A stretch of 64,000 nucleotides of DNA from Streptomyces justiciae (GTDB taxonomy: Bacteria > Actinomycetota > Actinomycetes > Streptomycetales > Streptomycetaceae). The position numbers and the translations under genes were made by a program. Numbering within the stretch: the stretch's first letter is position 1; each line of letters begins with the position of its first letter. The notes under the pieces were generated by a model. The model ran no database searches. It saw only the letters and a program-made list of their open reading frames with translations, and was not told the DNA's origin. Positions 57,873 through 64,000 of the stretch are shown here, piece after piece. The stretch is from the NCBI RefSeq assembly GCF_015163075.1, contig NZ_JADDXU010000033.1, positions 1-64,000 of the forward strand, written 5' to 3'.

Positions 57873-57949
57873 GCCTCCTTAGCTCAGATGGCCAGAGCAA
57901 CGCACTTGTAATGCGTAGGTCGTCGGTTCGAATCCGACAGGGGGCTCCA
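57873..57949 (+). tRNA. tRNA-Thr(TGT)
   Basis: Cloverleaf complete: acceptor GCCTCCT/AGGGGGC, D stem GCTC/GAGC, anticodon stem ACGCA/TGCGT with loop CTTGTAA (anticodon TGT), T arm GTCGG-TTCGAAT-CCGAC, and an encoded CCA (57947-57949). A -10-like TACACT lies near 57836. Confidence 0.95.
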
Positions 57950-58024
57950 AAAAGCGGGTGCGGGCCGGGCCTCCCGCGTCTCCCTGTTACCCCTGAGTGA
58001 CCTGCCGGGTGTCAGGGTGGGGGC

Positions 58025-58678
58025 ATGCGCGTACTGATCGTGGAGGATCACAAGGATCTCGCGGAGAGTGTCGCGAGGGGGCTGCGGCGGCATGCCATGG
58101 AGGTCGAGCTCGCGCACGACGGTGAGCAGGGGCTGAGCCGGGCCTCCAGCGGGGTCTACGACGTCGTCGTCCTCGACCGTGACCTGCCGCTCGTGCACGG
58201 GGACGACATCTGCCGGGCGCTCGTGCGGCAGGGCTGTCCGTCGCGGGTGCTGATGCTCACCGCCGCCGGGACGCTCGCCGACCGGGTCGACGGTCTGGAT
58301 CTCGGCGCCGACGACTACCTCGCCAAGCCCTTCTCCTTCGCCGAGCTCATCGCCCGCGTCCAGGCCCTGGACAGACGCGACCAGCCCGCCGTGCCGCCCG
58401 TCCTCGTCCGCGGCGACATCGAGCTCGACCCGGCCCGCCGCACCGTGCTGCGCGGCGGGCGCAGGCTGGAGCTGTCGCCGAAGGAGATGGCCGTCCTGGA
58501 GGTGCTCCTCGCCGCCGGGGGCGCCGTCGTCTCCGCCGAGGAACTGCTGGAGCGGGCCTGGGACCGGGACGCCGACCCGTTCAGCAACGCGGTCAAGGTC
58601 ACCGTCAGCCGGCTGCGCCGCAAGCTCGGCGACCCGCCGGTCATCGAGACGCTCCCGCACGTCGGCTACCGGATCTGA
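58025..58678 (+). CDS. OmpR-family response regulator (orphan copy)
   Basis: 217 residues. Receiver VVVLDRDLPLVHGDD (phosphoacceptor Asp) and Lys in YLAKPFSF; winged helix C-terminus (LSPKEMAVLEVLLAAGGAVV, NAVKVTVSRLRRKLG). Close in sequence to the next regulator and to CutR-type proteins. No kinase gene follows directly; it may share the kinase at 59458. Confidence 0.9.
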   Translation: MRVLIVEDHKDLAESVARGLRRHAMEVELAHDGEQGLSRASSGVYDVVVLDRDLPLVHGDDICRALVRQGCPSRVLMLTAAGTLADRVDGLDLGADDYLAKPFSFAELIARVQALDRRDQPAVPPVLVRGDIELDPARRTVLRGGRRLELSPKEMAVLEVLLAAGGAVVSAEELLERAWDRDADPFSNAVKVTVSRLRRKLGDPPVIETLPHVGYRI

Positions 58679-58802
58679 CGCCTCCCCCGTGGGCGTTGTT
58701 GCGACGCGGGGGGCCGTGCGCCAGCCTGTGAAGGTGGTAACCCGGCTGTGACCGGGGGTGGGGCAGCCTGGGGTCCGTGGCGCGTGTCTCGTAGGGGGAA
58801 TG

Positions 58803-59456
58803 ATGAGGGTGCTGGTGGTCGAGGACCACACGGAGCTCGCGGACTCGATCACCAGAGTCTTCCGCCGCCAGGGCCTCGCGGTCGACACGGCCTACGACGG
58901 CTCGACCGCGCTCGACCTCGTCGAGGAGGTCGACTACGACGTCGTCGTCCTCGACCGAGACCTCCCCGACGTGCACGGCGACGACGTCTGCGGCGAACTC
59001 GCCGCCAAGGGCGTGCGCACCAAGGTGCTCATGCTCACCGCCGCCGCCTCCATCGCCGACCGCGTCGAAGGCCTCGGTCTCGGCGCCGACGACTACCTCG
59101 CCAAACCCTTCGCCTGGCCCGAACTCCTCGCCCGCACCCGCGCCCTCGGCCGGCGCGCCCACCCGGAGCGGCAGCCCGAACTCGTCCGCGGCGCCCTGCG
59201 CCTGGACCCCGCCCGCCGCACCGCCAGCCACTCCGGCACCCAACTGCCCCTCACCACCAAGGAGTTCGGCGTGCTCGCCTATCTGCTCGGCGCCGAGGGA
59301 CGGACCGTCCCCGCCGACGAGCTGCTCGCCAAGGTGTGGGACGAGGTCGCCGACCCCGGCACCACCACCGTCAAGGCGACCGTCAACCGGCTCCGCGCCA
59401 AGCTCCTCGACGCCTCGGTGATCCAGACCGTGCCCGGCCGGGGCTACCGGGTCTGA
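58803..59456 (+). CDS. OmpR-family response regulator
   Basis: 217 residues; ATG at 58803, with another ATG at 58800, after AGGGGGAA. Receiver VVVLDRDLPDVHGDD and PFAWPELLAR; winged helix LTTKEFGVLAYLLGAEGRTV, TTVKATVNRLRAK. Paralog of 58025-58678. Followed 1 nt later by its histidine kinase gene. Confidence 0.9.
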   Translation: MRVLVVEDHTELADSITRVFRRQGLAVDTAYDGSTALDLVEEVDYDVVVLDRDLPDVHGDDVCGELAAKGVRTKVLMLTAAASIADRVEGLGLGADDYLAKPFAWPELLARTRALGRRAHPERQPELVRGALRLDPARRTASHSGTQLPLTTKEFGVLAYLLGAEGRTVPADELLAKVWDEVADPGTTTVKATVNRLRAKLLDASVIQTVPGRGYRV

Positions 59457-59457
59457 C

Positions 59458-60780
59458 ATGGCACCGCCCGTCCTCGTCCGGCTCGCCCGAACCCGCGACC
59501 GCGTCCTGCGCTCCGCCCCCGCGTCCTGGCTGCGTGCCGTGGCCCGGCGCCTGACCCCGCGCCGGGTGCGGGTCCGCTTCGCGGTCCTCTTCGGACTGCT
59601 GTTCATCGCCTCCGGCGCCGTCCTGCTCGGCATGACCTATCTGCTGGTCAACCGGCCCACCCACAGCAGCGTCGTCAAGTACGAGATCAACGGCGACGCC
59701 GACCGGCAGCCCACGATCCACATCCAGCCCGGCGGCCAGGGCGGCGACGCCCCGCCGCCCGAGTTCGCGCTCGACGCCCAGCTCCGCGACCAGGCCGCCC
59801 GGATGCACGAGGCCCAGATGCACGACCTGCTCGTGCAGTCCTGCATCGCCCTCGCCATCATGGCCTGCCTCTCCGTCGTGCTCAGCTGGCTGCTGGCCCG
59901 CCGGGTGCTGCGCCCCATGCGCACCGTCACCGCCGGCATCCGCAGCATCTCCGCCCGCAACGTCCACGAACGCCTCGCCGTCGAGGGCCCCGGCGACGAG
60001 ATCAGCGACCTCGCCGACAGCGTCGACGGCCTCCTCGACCGGCTGGAAGCCGCCCTGGAGTCCCACAAACGCTTCGTCGCCAACGCCGCCCACGAACTGC
60101 GCACCCCGCTCACCGTGGAACGCGCCCTCCTGGAGGAGTGCCTCCTCGACCCCGACGCCACCGCCGACTCGTTCCGCGAGAACTTCGAGCGCCTGCTGCG
60201 GATCAGCACCCACCAGGGCGCCCTGCTGGAGTCCCTCCTCACCCTGGCCGTCAGCGAGCGGGGCATGGACCGCACCGAGCCCGTCGACCTCGCCGAGGTC
60301 GTCGAGTCCGTCCTGCTCACCCAACTGCCCCCCGACCATCGGCACGGCGTACGGATCGTGGACCGCACCGAACCCGCCCAGGTCGCCGGTGACACCGCGC
60401 TGCTGGAGCGGCTGGTCGCCAACCTCGTCCACAACGCCGCCTACTACAACGTGCCCGACGGCACCGTCGACGTCACCGTGCGCTGTCACGGCCGGCACGC
60501 CGTCCTCACCGTCACCAACACCGGGCCCGCCGTCCCCGAGGAACGCGTCGACCAGCTCTTCGAGCCGTTCCAGCGCATGAGCCGCACCGCCGGCGACGGC
60601 CACCACGGCCTCGGCCTGTCGATCGTCCGCGCCATCGCCGCCGCCCACGACGCCGCCCTCTCCGCCCGCCCCGGACCGCACGGCGGACTCGTCGTCGAAC
60701 TCTCCTTCCCGCTCCTTGTCAAGGACGGCGAGCGCTACGAGATCTGGCCGCAGCCCCGCGCGGCGACCGCGTCCAAGTGA
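59458..60780 (+). CDS. Sensor histidine kinase
   Basis: 440 residues. Two transmembrane helices (FAVLFGLLFIASGAVLLGMT; CIALAIMACLSVVLSWLL) around a short extracytoplasmic loop, HAMP (RVLRPMRTVTAGIRSIS), HisKA with NAAHELRTPLTVER, and HATPase with NLVHNAAYYN and GHHGLGLSIVRAI. Partner of the response regulator directly upstream. Signal unknown. Confidence 0.9.
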   Translation: MAPPVLVRLARTRDRVLRSAPASWLRAVARRLTPRRVRVRFAVLFGLLFIASGAVLLGMTYLLVNRPTHSSVVKYEINGDADRQPTIHIQPGGQGGDAPPPEFALDAQLRDQAARMHEAQMHDLLVQSCIALAIMACLSVVLSWLLARRVLRPMRTVTAGIRSISARNVHERLAVEGPGDEISDLADSVDGLLDRLEAALESHKRFVANAAHELRTPLTVERALLEECLLDPDATADSFRENFERLLRISTHQGALLESLLTLAVSERGMDRTEPVDLAEVVESVLLTQLPPDHRHGVRIVDRTEPAQVAGDTALLERLVANLVHNAAYYNVPDGTVDVTVRCHGRHAVLTVTNTGPAVPEERVDQLFEPFQRMSRTAGDGHHGLGLSIVRAIAAAHDAALSARPGPHGGLVVELSFPLLVKDGERYEIWPQPRAATASK

Positions 60781-60902
60781 CCAGAACGGCCGGTTGGACG
60801 ACGCCCTTCGCTAGGTATTGTTCTGATTGACCGGCCCCGGTCGTGAACGGGTTATGACGACGTTTCACCGGGCTTTTCGGTCCACGGGGTGATATTCCCA
60901 GG

Positions 60903-60929
60903 AGCTTCCCGAGCGGAAGCTCTTTTCCT
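60903..60929 (+). terminator. Hairpin with T-run upstream of the NRPS
   Basis: GAGCTTCC-CGAGC-GGAAGCTC followed by TTTTCC. Could terminate the kinase operon or attenuate the NRPS transcript. Confidence 0.6.
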
Positions 60930-61001
60930 TGCGTTTCCCACGGAATGGCGCACCGGGCAGTCCAATGCCCATGGAGAGGGAATTAGGGGTGAGGGGCGGA
61001 C

Positions 61002-64000
61002 ATGAGCGAGCGAATCGACGGCGGCATTCCCCTGTCCGACAGCCAGGAGGGCATCTGGCGCGCACAGCGCCTGGCGGGCCCCCGCGCTGTCTACAGCGTC
61101 GGGCAGGCCGTCGAGATCACGGGCGCGCTCGACGTGGCCGCCTTCGAGGCCGCACTGCACCGGACGGTCGAGGAGACCGAGATCCTGGGCGTGCGCTTCA
61201 CCGAGGACGCGACGGGCACGGTACGGGCCGTACCGCTCGGCGTGGGCCGGCCGGCACTGCGTGTCGAGGAGTGGGACGGGACCGGCGGTGACCGGCGGGC
61301 GTGGCTCGAAAGCCGTATGCGCGAGGAACTCGCCGCGGTGGAGGACCCGCTCGCGGCGCGGCTCTCCTCGTTCGTGCTCTTCAGACTCGATTCCGATCGA
61401 TACTGCTGGTTCCAGGGCTACAATCACCTGCTCCTCGACGGATATGCGTGCACCCTCATGGCCCGCCGAGTCGCCGAGATCTATTCCGCGATCGTCGCGG
61501 ACAGGCAATTTCCGGAGTCCGGTCAGATCTCGTTGCGCGAGGCATTCGACGAGGAGACGGCGTACCGCGACTCGGGTGACTTTGCGGAAGACGGACGCAA
61601 TCTGCGTGACCGATTTTCTGATCGCCCGGAATTGGCGGAGGTCGCGCGCCTTTCCGGAGGCGGGGGTGGTGCGGGGTCGGTGGCCCGGGTGACCGGCACC
61701 CTCGCACCCGACGCCGCGACCGCTCTCCGTACGGCCGCCGACAGCGCCGGCCTGCCGACCTCCCGACTGCTCCTCGCCGCCGCCGGCGCCTTCGTGAGCG
61801 GCATGGCCGGAGCGTCCGAGGCGCTCCTCAGCCTGCCCATGACCGGCCGCGTCAGCGAGACCGACCTGCGCGCACGCGTCACCCGGGCGAACATGCTGCC
61901 CCTGCGGTTCCCGGTCCCCACCGGAGCGAACCTGCTCGACCTCGCACACACCGCCCACGAGGCTGTCGCCGGACTGCTCCGGCACCAGCGGTACCGGGGA
62001 GAGCGGCTCCGCCGGGAACTGGGCTGGCCTGAAGGCGACCGCTGGCACTTCGGGCCGTACGTGAACATCCTGCCGCGCGCCGGAGAGCTGGCCTTCGGCG
62101 CCTGCCGAGGCGTGGCACGGGACGTGTCGACCCGGCTCGTCGAGGACTTCGGGGTGCTCATCGACCGGACCGCCACGGGGATCGACATCACCGTCGAGGC
62201 CAACGCGGCGCTCTATGACGGGGCGTGGACGCGGGCCGTCCATCGCTCCCTCGTCGGCTTCGTCGAGCGAGCGGTCCACGCGCCTGCGGCGCCGGTGCGG
62301 CGGGTTGAGGTGGCGGGGGATGACGAGCGGGACCTGGTGACGGGGGCTTGGAATGCCACGGGTGAGGTGACTGAGCCTGGCTTGGTGGTGGAGCGGTTCC
62401 GGGGGTGGGTGGCTGAGGCTCCGGGGGCGGTGGCGCTGTGGTCGGGCGGGCGGGGGTTGTCGTACGCCGAGGTGGATGCGTGGTCGGATGCGCTGGCGCG
62501 TGGGTTGGTCGCGAGGGGGGTGAGGGCCGAGTCGCGGGTTGGGCTGTGTCTGCCGCGTGGGGTCGAGATGGTCGTGGCGATGTTGGCGGTGTGGAAGGCC
62601 GGTGGCGCGTATGTGCCGCTCGATCCCGAGTACCCGTCTGAGCGGCTGGAGTTCATGGTCGCGGACAGTGGGGCCGAGGTGGTGCTGGTCGTGGAGGAGA
62701 CGGCCGGGCGGGTGGCCGCGGGTGTGCTGCTGGATGAGTTGGTGAGTGATGCCGGTTCGCTGCCTGAGGTGCGTGGCGACCAACTGGCGTATGTGATCTA
62801 TACGTCGGGGTCGACCGGGCGTCCCAAGGGCGTGGCCGTGGCGCATGCCTCGGTGGCGAATCTGGCGTCGGTGATGCGGCCGGTGCTCGGGGTTGAGCCC
62901 GGGGTGGTGGCGTTGCAGTTCGCGTCGTTCAGTTTCGATGCGGCGGTGCTGGACGTGGCCGTCACGCTGGCTGCGGGTGGCGCGTTGGCCATCGCCTCAG
63001 CCGAAGAGCGGCAGGACGCCTCGGCGTTGGCGGCCATGGTGAAGGCGGCCGGTGTTGACGTGGCGAGTGTGGTGCCGTCGTTGCTGGGGGTGTTGGAGCC
63101 GGGGGCGGTTGCCGGGGTTGGGAACTGGGTGCTGGGTGCGGAGCGCCTGGAGGCCGGTTTGGCGGCCAAGTGGCGTGAGGGTGCGCGGGTTTGGAACACC
63201 TACGGGCCCACCGAGGCGACCGTGATCACGACTTCCGTGCTGCTGGACGAGGGCATCACGGGTGAAGACGCCCCGCCCGCGATCGGCCGGCCCCTGGGCA
63301 ATGTCCGCACCTACGTGCTCGACGCCTTCCTGCGGCCCGTACCTGCCGGGGTGGCGGGTGAGTTGTACATCGCCGGTGACGGTCTGGCGCGCGGGTACGT
63401 CAACCGTTCTGGGCTGACGGCGGAACGGTTCGTCGCCTGTCCGTTCGGGGAGGGCGGTGGGCGGATGTATCGCTCTGGTGACCTTGCCCGGTGGAGGGCG
63501 GATGGGCAGTTGGAGTTTGTGGGGCGTGCGGATGCGCAGGTGAAGCTCCGTGGGTTCCGGGTGGAGTTGGGTGAGGTGGAGGCCGTACTCGCTGCTCAGC
63601 CGGAGGTCGAGCGGGCCGTGGCGGTCGTACGGGATGGTCGGCTCGTCGGGTACGTCGTCGGCGGGGCGGACGGTGAGGACGTACGGGCGCATGCGGCGAC
63701 CCGGTTGCCGGAGTACATGGTGCCGTCCGTCGTGGTCGTGCTGGATGCGTTCCCGTTGACGGTGAACGGGAAGGTGGATCGGGCTGCTCTGCCCGTGCCG
63801 GAGGCGGTGGCGGGGGTTGGCCGGGCGCCGGTTACTGCGGGTGAGGAGGTGTTGTGCGGCCTGTTCGCGGAGTTGCTGGGGGTGGAGCGGGTCGGGGCGG
63901 AGGAGAGTTTCTTCGAGCTGGGTGGTGACTCGATCACGGCGATGCTGCTGGTGTCGCGGGCTCGCCGTGCGGGGTTGGTCGTCGGGGCTCGGCAGGTGCA
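61002..64000 (+). CDS. Nonribosomal peptide synthetase, C-A-T module (partial, runs off window)
   Basis: ATG with GAGGGG ribosome binding site. Begins with a condensation domain (residues about 5-440). Its active-site motif reads YNHLLLDG, with Asn in place of the usual first His, the catalytic second His kept. Then a complete adenylation domain: YTSGSTGRPKGV, NTYGPTEATV, YRSGDLARW and NGKVDRAAL. A thiolation domain with FFELGGDSI (Ser attachment) follows. Pocket residues read by hand against GrsA are D-A-L-S-V-G-T-V-I; I do not assign the amino acid. A starting C domain suggests an acylated or later-acting subunit. Confidence 0.92.
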   Translation, partial: MSERIDGGIPLSDSQEGIWRAQRLAGPRAVYSVGQAVEITGALDVAAFEAALHRTVEETEILGVRFTEDATGTVRAVPLGVGRPALRVEEWDGTGGDRRAWLESRMREELAAVEDPLAARLSSFVLFRLDSDRYCWFQGYNHLLLDGYACTLMARRVAEIYSAIVADRQFPESGQISLREAFDEETAYRDSGDFAEDGRNLRDRFSDRPELAEVARLSGGGGGAGSVARVTGTLAPDAATALRTAADSAGLPTSRLLLAAAGAFVSGMAGASEALLSLPMTGRVSETDLRARVTRANMLPLRFPVPTGANLLDLAHTAHEAVAGLLRHQRYRGERLRRELGWPEGDRWHFGPYVNILPRAGELAFGACRGVARDVSTRLVEDFGVLIDRTATGIDITVEANAALYDGAWTRAVHRSLVGFVERAVHAPAAPVRRVEVAGDDERDLVTGAWNATGEVTEPGLVVERFRGWVAEAPGAVALWSGGRGLSYAEVDAWSDALARGLVARGVRAESRVGLCLPRGVEMVVAMLAVWKAGGAYVPLDPEYPSERLEFMVADSGAEVVLVVEETAGRVAAGVLLDELVSDAGSLPEVRGDQLAYVIYTSGSTGRPKGVAVAHASVANLASVMRPVLGVEPGVVALQFASFSFDAAVLDVAVTLAAGGALAIASAEERQDASALAAMVKAAGVDVASVVPSLLGVLEPGAVAGVGNWVLGAERLEAGLAAKWREGARVWNTYGPTEATVITTSVLLDEGITGEDAPPAIGRPLGNVRTYVLDAFLRPVPAGVAGELYIAGDGLARGYVNRSGLTAERFVACPFGEGGGRMYRSGDLARWRADGQLEFVGRADAQVKLRGFRVELGEVEAVLAAQPEVERAVAVVRDGRLVGYVVGGADGEDVRAHAATRLPEYMVPSVVVVLDAFPLTVNGKVDRAALPVPEAVAGVGRAPVTAGEEVLCGLFAELLGVERVGAEESFFELGGDSITAMLLVSRARRAGLVVGARQV

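Noticed and set aside
57873..57949. tRNA-Thr as attachment site of an element
   Set aside because: No integrase or repeated tRNA fragment is found beside it in this window.

Overview
The window is high-GC actinomycete DNA and almost certainly comes from a Streptomyces chromosome. Marker genes recognisable from sequence include nur, rsiG (anti-sigma for WhiG), a devE/devA/devB developmental cluster, mshA (mycothiol), phoU/phoRP with a PHO box, carD, msiK and a nonribosomal peptide synthetase. Many genes start with GTG, and several look leaderless (a -10 hexamer 6-7 nt before the start codon). Gene order resembles the S. coelicolor core region around nur-devAB-mshA-gpmA-phoRP-msiK as I remember it; no comparison was run.

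Layout. 1-9576: conserved small genes, three paralogous membrane-anchored proteins in one operon, a nitrobindin-like protein, nur, ygfZ-like, dtd, rsiG and an Eis-like acetyltransferase. 9577-16626: three DevA-type GntR regulators. The first two (devE, devA) each have a divergent gene for a ~60-residue membrane protein, and devA is coupled to the HAD hydrolase devB. The third precedes a protein with two tandem aminoglycoside-phosphotransferase-type kinase domains. 16623-33371: TetR-HelD, an F420-type nitroreductase/hemerythrin fusion, methyltransferases, an XRE regulator with a palindromic operator, a SpoIIE-type phosphatase, an NlpC/P60 hydrolase, mshA-ybjN, an AraC/DUF2000 pair with a 30-bp tandem repeat, and a Cys-free double-glycine peptide next to an MFS exporter.

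34267-42510: an ~8.2-kb integrative element sits in the 3' end of gpmA. Its ends are an 18-bp direct repeat that rebuilds the gpmA C-terminus, followed on the element side by a look-alike of the host terminator. It encodes integrase, excisionase, a P-loop ATPase, an HNH nuclease and a sigma-like factor on the minus strand, and a GntR regulator and a GNAT enzyme on the plus strand. No FtsK-like transfer gene was seen. Its non-coding DNA is unusually ordered: three 68-bp composite palindromic sites in fixed register, a ~205-bp duplication whose hairpin shows compensatory changes, two arrays of a 10-bp iteron, and a hairpin-dense 1.1-kb right end.

42590-60780: a DUF6355-like secreted protein, a gene broken by one in-frame TGA, a nickel-binding-type DUF4242 protein, an unlisted 51-residue Cys-rich peptide, phoU divergent from phoR-phoP across a PHO box, carD, ispD-ispF-cysS-rlmB (isoprenoid precursors and translation), a DoxX-family protein, a sugar nucleotidyltransferase, msiK, tRNA-Thr(TGT), and two tandem response regulators with one histidine kinase. 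From 61002 an NRPS (C-A-T...) runs off the right end.
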